Source: Polynucleobacter sp. AP-Melu-500A-A1
GTDB taxonomy: Bacteria; Pseudomonadota; Gammaproteobacteria; Burkholderiales; Burkholderiaceae
Length of the DNA: 64,000 nucleotides
Reading direction: 5' to 3'
Assembly (NCBI RefSeq): GCF_018882125.1
Contig: NZ_JACVOZ010000002.1
Location: forward strand, 62,001 to 126,000
The translations under genes and the position numbers were made by a program. Under the pieces are notes generated by a model, which worked only from the letters and a program-made list of their open reading frames with translations, had not been told where the DNA came from and ran no database searches. Positions 29,678 through 38,123 of the stretch are shown one piece after another. How positions within the stretch are numbered: the stretch's first letter is position 1; every line of letters starts with the position of its first letter.

Positions 29678-30540
29678 ACAATACTTCTAATATCAACAAA
29701 GCACTTTTTGCTAAACGCAAACGTGACAATAAGATTGGCCTAACTCTTTCCATGGGGGCAATGGTCCTTGGAATGATTTTCTTGTTGTGGATTTTAAGTG
29801 TCCTAGTCATTAAAGGCTTTTCTGCGCTTGATCTTTCTTTGTTCATTAATAGCACTCCAGCACCGGGATCCGAAGGCGGTGGTCTTGCAAATGCAATCGT
29901 AGGAAGTATTCTCTTAGTTGGATGTTGTACTTTAATTAGCACGCCTATTGGTGTATTAGCGGGCTTATATCTATCAGAGTATGGTGATCGTAGCCGCGTA
30001 GCTTCGATTACACGATTTGTAACCGATATTATGCTTTCCGCACCATCCATTGTGATTGGCCTCTTTGTTTATGCATTTGTTGTTGCTCAAGTTAGACATT
30101 TTTCCGGGTGGGCTGGAACCATTGCATTAGCCTTAATTGCAGTACCTGTTGTGGTTCGTACCACTGAGAATATGCTGCGACTAGTTCCTGGTAGTTTGCG
30201 TGAGGCAGCTTATGCATTGGGCACCCCAAAATGGAAAGTGGCTTTTAAGATAACCTTACGCGCTGCTCAAAGTGGTGTGATGACCGGAATCTTATTGGCT
30301 CTTGCACGCATTAGCGGTGAGACGGCTCCATTACTCTTTACCGCTCTAAATAATCAGTTTTTCTCAACTGACATGAATGCGCCAATGGCTAATTTACCAG
30401 TGGTCATTTTCCAGTTTGCAATGAGCCCTTACGACAATTGGGTTGAATTGGCATGGGGTGGTGCTTTATTAATTACGTTTGCAGTGCTTGCGCTAAATAT
30501 TTTAGCGCGCGTTGTATTCCGTGAGAAAGTCCAAGGATGA
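29674..30540 (+). CDS. pstA: phosphate ABC transporter permease PstA
   Basis: 288 residues, six membrane helices. [16 protein letters not shown], the EAA-type loop [28 protein letters not shown] and [15 protein letters not shown] are typical of PstA. It pairs with PstC and docks PstB. It overlaps pstC and pstB by 4 bases on each side, a tightly coupled arrangement. Confidence 0.96.
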   Translation: MNNTSNINKALFAKRKRDNKIGLTLSMGAMVLGMIFLLWILSVLVIKGFSALDLSLFINSTPAPGSEGGGLANAIVGSILLVGCCTLISTPIGVLAGLYLSEYGDRSRVASITRFVTDIMLSAPSIVIGLFVYAFVVAQVRHFSGWAGTIALALIAVPVVVRTTENMLRLVPGSLREAAYALGTPKWKVAFKITLRAAQSGVMTGILLALARISGETAPLLFTALNNQFFSTDMNAPMANLPVVIFQFAMSPYDNWVELAWGGALLITFAVLALNILARVVFREKVQG

Positions 30541-31385
30541 TGAGTAATATGAAAACAATGTTTGACTTAAATCGGATTGATAGTCAAGGGGGCGTAGTGG
30601 AAACATCAAAACAAGAATCAGAACAAGTTGCTATTAATGCTCTTGAGGTCAGAAATCTGAATTTTTATTATGGATCTTTTCAAGGTCTAAAAGATATTAA
30701 TCTCGATATTGAGCAGGGTAAAGTGACCGCATTTATTGGCCCTTCTGGCTGCGGCAAATCTACCCTATTAAGAACCTTAAATCGTATGTACGACTTGTAT
30801 CCCGGACAACGTGCTGAGGGCGAAATTAATTTCTATGGACAAAATATTTTAGAGTCAGGCCAAGACTTAAATTTACTTCGATCTCGCATTGGCATGGTGT
30901 TCCAAAAACCCACGCCATTTCCGATGTCCATTTACGAAAACATCGCTTTTGGTGTACGTTTGTATGAAAAACTCTCACGTTCAGAAATGGATGAGCGAGT
31001 AGAGTGGGCTTTGAATAAAGCTGCCCTATGGAATGAGGCTAAGGATAAGCTTAATCAAAGCGGTTTATCACTCTCTGGTGGTCAACAGCAGCGTCTCTGT
31101 ATTGCTCGTGGCGTAGCAGTAAAACCATCGGTTATTCTGTTAGATGAACCCACTTCTGCTTTAGATCCGATTTCTACAGGCAAGATTGAAGAACTTATCA
31201 ATGAATTAAAGCATGAGTACACAATAGCGATCGTTACCCATAATATGCAGCAAGCTGCACGGGTATCGGATTACACTGCCTATATGTATCTAGGTAGCTT
31301 AATTGAGTATGGTAAAACGGATGACATCTTTATCAAACCTAAGCGTAAAGAAACAGAAGACTACATTACCGGCCGCTTCGGTTAA
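30537..31385 (+). CDS. pstB: phosphate ABC transporter ATP-binding protein PstB
   Basis: 282 residues. Walker A is GPSGCGKST, the signature LSGGQQQR, Walker [13 protein letters not shown], and the H-loop [15 protein letters not shown] is intact. The first 35 residues before [12 protein letters not shown] are longer than in E. coli, and several Met codons (30537, 30540, 30549) are possible starts. It powers phosphate import. Together with PhoU it also reports the transport state to PhoR. phoU follows by 12 bases. Confidence 0.97.
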   Translation: MMSNMKTMFDLNRIDSQGGVVETSKQESEQVAINALEVRNLNFYYGSFQGLKDINLDIEQGKVTAFIGPSGCGKSTLLRTLNRMYDLYPGQRAEGEINFYGQNILESGQDLNLLRSRIGMVFQKPTPFPMSIYENIAFGVRLYEKLSRSEMDERVEWALNKAALWNEAKDKLNQSGLSLSGGQQQRLCIARGVAVKPSVILLDEPTSALDPISTGKIEELINELKHEYTIAIVTHNMQQAARVSDYTAYMYLGSLIEYGKTDDIFIKPKRKETEDYITGRFG

Positions 31386-31397
31386 TTGGAGATATAA

Positions 31398-32105
31398 ATG
31401 CCAGATAAACACCTTTCATCACAATTTGATGCTGATCTGAATTCTCTTTCAAGTCGATTGCTTGAGATGGGTGGTTTAGTTGAATCTCAGATATCTACGG
31501 CCATGCGTGCCTTTACGCAAATGGATCTTGATACATGCAATATCGTGATTGAAAATGAAAAGCTAGTAAATGATCTTGAAATTCAGATTGATTTAGCCTG
31601 CACGGAGTTAATAGCAAGACGACAACCAACTGCTCGTGACTTACGTCTAGTGATGGCAGTATCCAAAGCGATTACTAATTTAGAGCGTGCAGGTGACGAA
31701 GCAGAGCGGGTGGCAAACAGAACTAAACGCCTAATCGAAGCAGGTGCAACCTACAATATTAACGTCGCTGAAATTAGGCTTTCTGGTCAAATGGCCATTA
31801 CCTTACTGCGCCGTAGTCTCGATGCTTTTGCAAGACTTGACACCATAGCTGCTGCCGAAGTAGTTGCAGAAGATCGTCAGATTGATGAAGAGTTTAGAGG
31901 CTTCGTTAGAAAACTGATGACGTATATGTCTGAAGATCCTCACATGATCAGTACTGGGTTGGATATGCTGACAATTGCTAAGGCAATTGAGCGCATTGGA
32001 GATCATGCCAAGAATATTGCTGAATTTGTAATTTATATTGCAAAAGGTGCGGATGTTCGCCATATTCCCCATGAAGACTTGGTTCGCGAAGCCAATAAAC
32101 CTTAA
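31398..32105 (+). CDS. phoU: phosphate signalling regulator PhoU
   Basis: 235 residues with the two three-helix PhoU repeats; metal-binding E-x-x-x-D patterns occur in TNLERAGDEAERVANR and AIERIGDHAKNIAEF. It links PstSCAB activity to PhoR and keeps the Pho regulon off when phosphate is plentiful. It has GGAGATATAA before its start and phoB follows by 20 bases, so the switch and transporter share one transcript. Confidence 0.97.
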   Translation: MPDKHLSSQFDADLNSLSSRLLEMGGLVESQISTAMRAFTQMDLDTCNIVIENEKLVNDLEIQIDLACTELIARRQPTARDLRLVMAVSKAITNLERAGDEAERVANRTKRLIEAGATYNINVAEIRLSGQMAITLLRRSLDAFARLDTIAAAEVVAEDRQIDEEFRGFVRKLMTYMSEDPHMISTGLDMLTIAKAIERIGDHAKNIAEFVIYIAKGADVRHIPHEDLVREANKP

Positions 32106-32125
32106 TTTAGAACTCTCAACTCATA

Positions 32126-32839
32126 ATGACTCAGCGTATACTCGTTGTTGAAGATGAGCCGTCAATCGCTGAATTAATTGCGATTAACTTAACTCATGCT
32201 GGATATGAGGTTGAGAAGGCCATGCAAACAGAAGTTGCTAATTCATTGATGAAAGAGCGCCTCCCGAGCTTACTCGTTTTAGACTGGATGCTTCCAGGTA
32301 AATCTGGCGTACAGTTCGCTAAGGAGCTTCGTGCAAATGAACGGACTAGAGGCCTTCTAATCTTAATGCTGACTGCCAAAAGTGAAGAGGCAGATAAGAT
32401 TTTAGGGCTAGATTCAGGCGCAGATGATTATGTTACAAAGCCTTTCTCCCCTAAAGAGCTAGTGGCTAGAGTGAAAGCTCTGCTTCGCAGGCAAACTCCG
32501 CTTGAAGATACGGGTCCATTGACCGTAGGGCCGCTTAAATTAGATCCCAGCTCTCATCGCGTCTTTGCGACATGGCAAAATTCAGATCCTCAGCCCATAT
32601 CCCTTGGGCCTACTGAATATAGAATTCTTCAATTCTTTATGGCGAATCCTGAGCGAGTTCACTCACGCGCTAATTTGCTTGATAACGTCTGGGGCAATGA
32701 AGTCTATATTGAAGAGCGCACCGTAGACGTTCATATCAAGCGATTAAGGGCAGCACTAGCATCGGTAGACTGTGACCGTTACATAGAAACCGTAAGGGGG
32801 AGTGGATACCGCATCACTAAAACCCCAACTCAGACATAA
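32126..32839 (+). CDS. phoB: phosphate regulon response regulator PhoB
   Basis: 237 residues. Receiver domain with the acidic pair in VVEDEPS, phospho-acceptor D53 (LVLDWMLPGKSG), Thr in MLTAKSEE and Lys in VTKPFSPKEL. The winged-helix OmpR-type DNA-binding domain follows from about residue 135, with LGPTEYRILQFFMANPERVHSR and RTVDVHIKRLRAAL. Phosphorylated PhoB binds 11-bp direct repeats of CTGTCAT type, which occur at several places in this window. phoR follows. Confidence 0.97.
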   Translation: MTQRILVVEDEPSIAELIAINLTHAGYEVEKAMQTEVANSLMKERLPSLLVLDWMLPGKSGVQFAKELRANERTRGLLILMLTAKSEEADKILGLDSGADDYVTKPFSPKELVARVKALLRRQTPLEDTGPLTVGPLKLDPSSHRVFATWQNSDPQPISLGPTEYRILQFFMANPERVHSRANLLDNVWGNEVYIEERTVDVHIKRLRAALASVDCDRYIETVRGSGYRITKTPTQT

Positions 32840-32905
32840 TTCCCTGTTTTCTTACTGATTCAGCATTTTTCTGGTGTTTTCTAAAGTTGGTCTAAGATTG
32901 CACCC

Positions 32906-34204
32906 ATGATTCCTGCTTTATCCCGCCTATTTTTTGTAGCTTGCCTGGCAGTAATTGCTGCTTATATTTCCCTATATTTCTTAGGATCCGATTGGGCAAT
33001 TTTTACTGGAATAACAGTGCTTTTAATGCCTCTGATTTATTCCTATATTAATCTTGCACGTTTAAAGCAATACATTCGAACAGATACGGTTGAGAATATC
33101 TCACTTCCAAGTGGATATTGGGAGGAAGTCTACTTTGGTTTGCAACGCCTGATTAAGGGGCTTAAGCAAAGAATGCGTACTATTGAAGAACAACATGCAC
33201 ACTTCATAGAAGCATTTCAAGCTTCCCCCAATGGCATTGTGATGCTCGATGATGGTGATCATATTGAATGGTGCAATAGTATTGCAGAGCGTTTTTTTGG
33301 TCTTCATTTCAAACGCGATGCACTACAAAGAATCAATTTTCTTATTAGACGTCCAGAATTTATTCAATACCTCATTAAGCGAAATTTTGATGAGCCATTA
33401 CTACTTGAACGCATGGGTCCCAACGGAAGTCTTAGCTTAATGCTACAAGCTTTTCCTTATGGCCAAAATCGTCATTTACTTTTAGTACAAAATGTTACTG
33501 ATCTTCATAAGGCAGATGCAATGCGTCGAGACTTTGTAGCGAATGTTTCCCATGAAATGAGGACTCCTATCACGGTCTTAATGGGTTTTTTGGAAACAGT
33601 TCAATCCTTAGATCTCGAGAAGTCTCAACAGGATCAATATTTCGAGATGATGATGTCACAGGCGCAAAGGATGAAAAGTCTGGTTGAAGATTTACTTACC
33701 TTAGCCAACCTAGAATCAAATGCATTACCTGCAGCCACTAATGAAGTAAAAATTAAAACCCTAATGGCTCTGCTAAAAAATGATGCAGAAGCATTATCAC
33801 AAGGTCGTCATGATTTTACTTTCGATGTTGAGTCAAATGCCAATCTATTGGGTGATGAGCGTGAAATATTATCCGCCTTTAGTAATTTGGTTTCCAATGC
33901 AATTCGTTACACCCCAGACCTAGGCACTATTAATGTAATCTGGAATATTAATAGCGAAGGACAGGGAGAATTCTCAGTATCAGATACTGGTCCTGGAATT
34001 GCATCGGAACATTTATCAAGACTTACGGAACGCTTTTATCGCGTGGATCGTAGTAGATCGCGGGATACTGGCGGTACTGGTCTAGGATTGGCAATTGTCA
34101 AACATATTGCCAGTCGACATCAAGCCCAACTCATCATTGAAAGTATCCCCGGTAAGGGAAGCACGTTTATTTTGTGCTTTCCTGGGGATCGCCTTAGTAC
34201 GTAG
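32906..34204 (+). CDS. phoR: phosphate regulon sensor histidine kinase PhoR
   Basis: 432 residues. Two N-terminal helices (about 5-27 and 31-50) with almost no periplasmic part, a PAS domain (about 100-195), then HisKA with H216 in VANVSHEMRTPITVL and a HATPase domain with N-box FSNLVSNAIRYTP, G1 SDTGPGIA and G2 GGTGLGLAIVKHI. The short periplasmic loop agrees with PhoR sensing through PstB-PhoU. It closes the pst-pho operon. In many Burkholderiales ppk1 and ppx follow phoR; here ppk1 is absent and ppx is 6.8 kb away. Confidence 0.96.
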   Translation: MIPALSRLFFVACLAVIAAYISLYFLGSDWAIFTGITVLLMPLIYSYINLARLKQYIRTDTVENISLPSGYWEEVYFGLQRLIKGLKQRMRTIEEQHAHFIEAFQASPNGIVMLDDGDHIEWCNSIAERFFGLHFKRDALQRINFLIRRPEFIQYLIKRNFDEPLLLERMGPNGSLSLMLQAFPYGQNRHLLLVQNVTDLHKADAMRRDFVANVSHEMRTPITVLMGFLETVQSLDLEKSQQDQYFEMMMSQAQRMKSLVEDLLTLANLESNALPAATNEVKIKTLMALLKNDAEALSQGRHDFTFDVESNANLLGDEREILSAFSNLVSNAIRYTPDLGTINVIWNINSEGQGEFSVSDTGPGIASEHLSRLTERFYRVDRSRSRDTGGTGLGLAIVKHIASRHQAQLIIESIPGKGSTFILCFPGDRLST

Positions 34205-34207
34205 GAG

Positions 34208-34408
34208 TCAATCCTTCTTTTTCTTTTTCTTCTTCTTTGATTCTTTGGGCAGTTTATCTAAATGCCCATTGGCGTAAAGACACCAAACCTTAATCTCTTC
34301 AAAAAGCTCTACGAGGTCGTCATGTGAGAGACTTTTTAGATCAGTCAGACCGATGCTACCTGATTCTTGAAGCTGCTTGATGGCGTCTTCGTATTTATAG
34401 TTGCTCAT
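34208..34408 (-). CDS. small hypothetical protein with a poly-lysine tail
   Basis: 66 residues from the ATG that gives MSNYKYEDAIKQLQ (34408); an in-frame ATG ten codons earlier lies outside the region with protein-like composition. The body is helical and acidic (DLVELFEEIKVWCLYANGH), and the last 12 residues are almost all Lys. Convergent with phoR, with 3 bases between. No family recognised. A 3-fold repeated AAG/AAA tract encodes the tail and would be prone to slippage. The acidic body with a basic tail recalls proteins that bind nucleic acid or polyphosphate, but this is only a suggestion. Confidence 0.55.
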   Translation of the reverse strand: MSNYKYEDAIKQLQESGSIGLTDLKSLSHDDLVELFEEIKVWCLYANGHLDKLPKESKKKKKKKKD

Positions 34409-34491
34409 ATTTATGACATTTAGTGAATGAAGACTCATATCCTAACAAATAAATATGACAAAACTCTTTTTTTAGAGCATATGGACTGGTT

Positions 34492-34968
34492 TTACTCTGA
34501 ATCCTCTGAGACTTCAGACCCTCTTTCGATCCCCGTAAGGCGTGAAACAAGCCTCTCCAAAGGACCGCCAAGCGCTAATGCAAGAAAAATCGCTCCAATA
34601 CTGATCAAGCCCAAGACAAACTGTCCAGCCCCAAATGCTGCACCAACTAAGGCACATGTCCATAGGCTAGCAGCGGTAGTTAGTCCATGAATCCTTGAGG
34701 ATTGTTTTTCATGGATGATGACGCCAGCACCCAAAAACCCCAAGCCAGTAATGAGTCCTTGCAGAACACGACTCATGGCTTGAGCGTCATCTTGAACAAA
34801 ATCGCTGATTAAGATTACAGCTGTAGCTGATCCGATGGCAACTAAAGAGTGTGTACGAATACCGGCTGATTTATGGTGCAGCCATCGATTAAGTCCAAGA
34901 ATAGAGCCAGCAAATAAAGCCAAGCCAAGCCTCAAGGCGATTGTTGAATACAGGTCCAGGTGAGCCAT
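34492..34968 (-). CDS. MgtC/SapB family membrane protein, short form
   Basis: 158 residues with the family core GLALFAGSILGLNRWLHHKSAGIRTHSLVAIGSA and [37 protein letters not shown], five membrane helices. It lacks the C-terminal cytosolic ACT-like part that the second copy (39884) keeps. MgtC binds the F-ATPase and lowers phosphate uptake in Salmonella; short homologues are of unknown function. The position next to phoR and a set of Pho genes suggests a link with phosphate or magnesium homeostasis. Divergent to the 31-codon ORF at 35142, with PhoB-like repeats between. Confidence 0.85.
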   Translation of the reverse strand: MAHLDLYSTIALRLGLALFAGSILGLNRWLHHKSAGIRTHSLVAIGSATAVILISDFVQDDAQAMSRVLQGLITGLGFLGAGVIIHEKQSSRIHGLTTAASLWTCALVGAAFGAGQFVLGLISIGAIFLALALGGPLERLVSRLTGIERGSEVSEDSE

Positions 34969-35029
34969 TTGATATCCATCTATTCAAGTTTCTTCTATAC
35001 CGACCCAGTGTATAGCATTGGACTTTGAT

Positions 35030-35058
35030 CTGACACAAAATCGTCTCACTAATGTAAT
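35030..35058 (+). promoter_or_regulatory. PhoB-box-like repeat between mgtC-like gene and 31-codon ORF
   Basis: CTGACAC (35030), TCGTCTC (35041) and ATGTAAT (35052) lie 11 bases apart; they match CTGTCAT at 5, 3 and 5 of 7 positions. Either direction is possible. Weaker than the other boxes. Confidence 0.4.
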
Positions 35059-35141
35059 TTCAATACATCAAAATAAGAGCGTTCTAAGGCATTGTTTCAT
35101 AAAAGCAATGTTTAATTAATCTTTCACCATAAGGATGGTTT

Positions 35142-35237
35142 ATGAAGAAATTTGCACTGAATTTACTACAGGCATGGAATGAAGCTCGGCTGGCTTACGC
35201 AAAGCGTTTCACCACGAGACATCAACTGGGTAGCTAG
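35142..35237 (+). CDS. 31-residue small protein
   Basis: ATG at 35142 follows AAGGATGG at good spacing. The product begins MKKFALNLLQAWNEAR and ends TTRHQLGS: one amphipathic, basic helix without acidic patches or a clear membrane segment. It sits between a PhoB-like repeat and a very good intrinsic terminator, so it has the outline of a complete short gene. I recognise no family. It may be a small membrane-surface or regulatory peptide induced by low phosphate. The alternative is a small RNA whose transcript happens to carry a short frame. Confidence 0.6.
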   Translation: MKKFALNLLQAWNEARLAYAKRFTTRHQLGS

Positions 35238-35264
35238 GTTTATTAGCCGCTACAGTTTGAAAGG

Positions 35265-35287
35265 AACCCAGCAGATGCTGGGTTTTT
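35265..35287 (+). terminator. intrinsic terminator after the 31-codon ORF
   Basis: AACCCAGCA (35265-35273) pairs perfectly with TGCTGGGTT (35276-35284) and continues into a T-run (35283-35287). Confidence 0.9.
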
Positions 35288-35370
35288 CATATTCTTGATT
35301 TGGTAATAATACTGAAATAAAGCAGCGATAAGATCGAATTCAGCTAATTTTGAAGCGCAATGGAGACCTC

Positions 35371-35550
35371 ATGAATAATAATCTAACAAAATTTATATCC
35401 GATGTATTCAGAGGAAAAGTTTCAAAGCAAGATAATAATACAAGCCCTACTGGGGGAAAAAGTGTATTACTGGATGCGATGGCTGATCAAAATACATCCA
35501 AATTTATTTTAAACAATAAATATAAATTACAACTTGATGAGATCATCTAA
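35371..35550 (+). CDS. hypothetical 59-residue protein
   Basis: ATG at 35371 with GGAG at 35362-35365; an in-frame TTG at 35350 is possible but less well placed. The protein begins MNNNLTKFISDVFRG, is polar and Asn/Lys-rich, and has no membrane helix or motif I know. It is followed after 21 bases by the arsC-like gene on the same strand and probably shares its transcript. Confidence 0.55.
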   Translation: MNNNLTKFISDVFRGKVSKQDNNTSPTGGKSVLLDAMADQNTSKFILNNKYKLQLDEII

Positions 35551-35571
35551 TACTGTCAGGCAGCGCTACCC

Positions 35572-36075
35572 ATGAATCGTCCTTACAACATCTTATTTTT
35601 AAGTACCGGTAATTCAGTTAGATCTATTTTTGGTGAAGCGCTTGCTACTACATTAAGCCATGGCCGCTTCATTGGGTACTCTGCTGGGTCAAAGCCACTC
35701 GGATTCGTTCATCCATTAGCCATTAAACTCATTAAAGAATGGGGCTATCCACTCGAGGTGCTCAGAAGCAAAAGCTGGGAAGAATATGGGAAAGAGGGTG
35801 CGCCCCATATGGATTTTATTATTACATTATGCGACTCTGCAGCTGGGGAGCAATGCCCTTATTGGCCAGGACATCCCTCAACCGCACATTGGGGATTTCA
35901 AGACCCCTCTGAACTTGTGCTCAATGAGCAAGAACAGCTAGACGCATTTAGGAAGCTTGAACTAGGTCTTCGCAACCGCATCGACCTCTTGCTAGATCTT
36001 CCAATTCACCAACTTGATCACTTGCAGATCAAGGAAGCCTTACATTCGATTCATAAAAACTGCTCAAAAATATAA
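35572..36075 (+). CDS. ArsC/low-molecular-weight-phosphatase-like protein lacking the catalytic Cys
   Basis: 167 residues of the thioredoxin-coupled arsenate reductase/LMW-PTP fold. The P-loop that should read CX5R is STGNSVR: Ser11 stands in place of the nucleophilic Cys, Arg17 remains. The downstream pair in ITLCDSAAGEQCPYWPG, which in ArsC carries the resolving cysteines, is kept, as is HWGFQDP. Without the nucleophile neither arsenate reduction nor phosphatase turnover is expected, but phosphate or phosphotyrosine binding could remain. A second paralogue at 54800 shows the reverse loss. Located between Pho genes; no ars operon is near. Possibly a phosphate or phosphopeptide sensor; this is inference. 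Confidence 0.7.
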   Translation: MNRPYNILFLSTGNSVRSIFGEALATTLSHGRFIGYSAGSKPLGFVHPLAIKLIKEWGYPLEVLRSKSWEEYGKEGAPHMDFIITLCDSAAGEQCPYWPGHPSTAHWGFQDPSELVLNEQEQLDAFRKLELGLRNRIDLLLDLPIHQLDHLQIKEALHSIHKNCSKI

Positions 36076-36097
36076 ATATCACTTTACAAAGATTAAT

Positions 36098-36538
36098 ATG
36101 GCAACTTATAGCGTGTACTACGCAGGCATCTCTCTTAACACCCATCAAAAATATTCTATTGCGCAGGCAATTACCAAGATTCATGCAGAGGTAACTGGAG
36201 CAGAGGCTTATTTTGCGCAAGTAATCTTTAAGCAATTGGATCAACATGATTGCTTTATTGGGGGTGTATTGCTTGATGAACCCCATATTTTTCTGAATGG
36301 GCAAATTCGCTTAGGTAGATCTGAGCAAATGAAAAAACAATTGCTCGTAGAGCTGGAAATTGCTATTCAAAAGGCAAGTAAATTAGCGAGCCAACATATC
36401 TGGGCCTACATCGATGAGCTTCCTCCGGGTCAAATGATTGAATATGGCCAAATACTTCCTGGGGTAGGAGATGAAAATTCGTGGTATGCGACTCTACCTG
36501 CCAACATTCAACAGAGATTAAGCATACTCAATTCTTAG
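36098..36538 (+). CDS. tautomerase-3 family protein without Pro-1
   Basis: 146 residues from the ATG at 36098, the start chosen because family similarity begins at residue 3 (YSVYYAGISLNTHQKYSIAQAITKIH). The Tautomerase_3 pattern GQIRLGRSEQMKKQLL and ELPPGQMIEYGQILPG and WYATLP follow. In this superfamily the amino-terminal Pro acts as the base; here the second codon encodes Ala, so the usual cis-CaaD-type chemistry should be impaired. It might instead be a binding protein or use another group. It follows the arsC-like gene closely (22 bases) and is probably co-transcribed. Confidence 0.65.
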   Translation: MATYSVYYAGISLNTHQKYSIAQAITKIHAEVTGAEAYFAQVIFKQLDQHDCFIGGVLLDEPHIFLNGQIRLGRSEQMKKQLLVELEIAIQKASKLASQHIWAYIDELPPGQMIEYGQILPGVGDENSWYATLPANIQQRLSILNS

Positions 36539-36600
36539 TTTAGGCTATCACTTAGTTTAGGATTAGTATGGGGTTTAGATGAACCCGTTGAGATCTTTGA

Positions 36601-38043
36601 ATGTCCGCCGTTAAAAATTCGAATTATTCCGTTCTTCACTCTGTTGAATCATTTCAAGATCCACGCCCTAGTATTAAAAGGCGCATGGCAGACGGAAAAG
36701 CCAAGCGTAAGCAAGTTGATTTTGTTGCACAGGGTACTTATACCCCCCCTGAGCATCGCATTAGTCCTATAGAGATTCTAGAGAGGCAGGCGAAGAGTCG
36801 CATCAAGGAACTTATTCCGATCCGATACCAGCGAATGATGCAATCTCCATTTGCCTTTTATCGTGGTGGCGCTGCGATCATGGCTCAAGACCTAGCCAAT
36901 CAACCGGCAACAAATATTACTGTGCAACTTTGTGGAGATATGCATGTTTCTAATTTCGGAATGTTTGGTACAGCAGAGCATCGCCTTGTCTTTGGCATCA
37001 ATGATTTTGATGAAACCCTACCTGGCAGTTGGGAGTGGGATATTAAACGCTTAGTTGCAAGCGCTGTCATTGCCTGCGAGTCGATGGGTGGAGAAAAAAG
37101 CTTAAGTAAAAAGTTGGTGCATCAAATATGCGCAGAATATCAAAAACGTATGATGCAATACGCTCAGATGCCCTATTTAGAGTTAGCTCAAGAGTTCATT
37201 GCCGAGAAAGACATCCGTAAGCAATTTAGTAAGGAGCAACAGAAGAAGTTAGATCTTGTACTTAAGAGTATTAAGGGTCAGGGCAATATACAGGTATTAG
37301 AAAAGTTAACTACTATCGTTGGCAAGAATCGTAAGATTATCAATAAGCCACCCCTTATTGAGCATTTTAAAAAGAATGCATTTGGTGTTTCATTATCAAA
37401 ACTAATTGATCGGGCATTACTGAATTACTCGCATACTTTATTGGCGGATAGACAAATTTTATTTGAGCGCTATTCCTTAAAAGACTTTGCCCGAAAGGTT
37501 GTTGGTATTGGTAGTGTAGGCACGAACACTATGGTTCTTTACTTTGAAGGTGATAGTGAACATGATCCGCTTTTCTTGCAATATAAAGAAGCACAGAAGT
37601 CAGTGCTATCTCCTTATTTAGGTGAATCGATATTTCGCGATATGGGTAGGCGCGTAGTAGCCGGCCAAAGATTGCTTCAAGGTGCGCCGGATATCTTTTT
37701 AAACTATGGAGCAGTTCAGTTTGATATTGACTATAGCCAGGGCTTTTATTTAAGGCAATTACGTGACATGAAGGGCGGAATTGAGGTTGGTTCTGGTGGA
37801 GTTACCTTAAAAACGCTCCCAGAATACGCAAAACTCTTTGGTTGGGCACTTGCCCTAGGACATGCCCGATCAGGGGATGCTGCCATGATTGCGGGCTACT
37901 GGGGGCAATCTAAAGAGCTCAACAATGCTCTGTATACCTTTGCCCGCTCCTATGCCGAACAAAATGAGGCTGATTTTGCTCAATTCCGTAAAGCGGTTCA
38001 TAGTGGGGTGCTCAAAATAGCAAGCAAGAAAGCCTCCTTATAG
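36601..38043 (+). CDS. DUF2252 family protein
   Basis: 480 residues. The family pattern is clear: RYQRMMQSPFAFYRGGAAIMAQDLA, CGDMHVSNFGMFGTAE, FGINDFDETLPGSWEWDIKRLVAS and, near the end, YWGQSKELNNALYTFARSYAEQNEADF. The CGDMHxxNF and DFD motifs resemble aminoglycoside-phosphotransferase-like catalytic loops (HGDxHxxN and DxD), suggesting a kinase-fold protein. No substrate is known. It is 62 bases downstream of the tautomerase-like gene, and the next gene downstream is the alkaline phosphatase, so it lies deep in the Pho neighbourhood. Confidence 0.8.
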   Translation: MSAVKNSNYSVLHSVESFQDPRPSIKRRMADGKAKRKQVDFVAQGTYTPPEHRISPIEILERQAKSRIKELIPIRYQRMMQSPFAFYRGGAAIMAQDLANQPATNITVQLCGDMHVSNFGMFGTAEHRLVFGINDFDETLPGSWEWDIKRLVASAVIACESMGGEKSLSKKLVHQICAEYQKRMMQYAQMPYLELAQEFIAEKDIRKQFSKEQQKKLDLVLKSIKGQGNIQVLEKLTTIVGKNRKIINKPPLIEHFKKNAFGVSLSKLIDRALLNYSHTLLADRQILFERYSLKDFARKVVGIGSVGTNTMVLYFEGDSEHDPLFLQYKEAQKSVLSPYLGESIFRDMGRRVVAGQRLLQGAPDIFLNYGAVQFDIDYSQGFYLRQLRDMKGGIEVGSGGVTLKTLPEYAKLFGWALALGHARSGDAAMIAGYWGQSKELNNALYTFARSYAEQNEADFAQFRKAVHSGVLKIASKKASL

Positions 38044-38057
38044 GCTATTCGGACTGC

Positions 38058-38075
38058 CTGTCATAGAAATGACAT
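38058..38075 (+). promoter_or_regulatory. PhoB-box-like repeat before alkaline phosphatase
   Basis: CTGTCAT (38058-38064), a perfect half-site, and ATGACAT (38069-38075, 5 of 7) are 11 bases apart, 48 bases before the phosphatase start. Confidence 0.75.
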
Positions 38076-38123
38076 CAATATTGTGGATAGTGAAGTTCAT
38101 AATTACCACTAACATATCGAGTC

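Noticed and set aside
35572..36075. Functional arsenate reductase
   Set aside because: Nucleophilic Cys is Ser, and there is no arsR, arsB or acr3 nearby.
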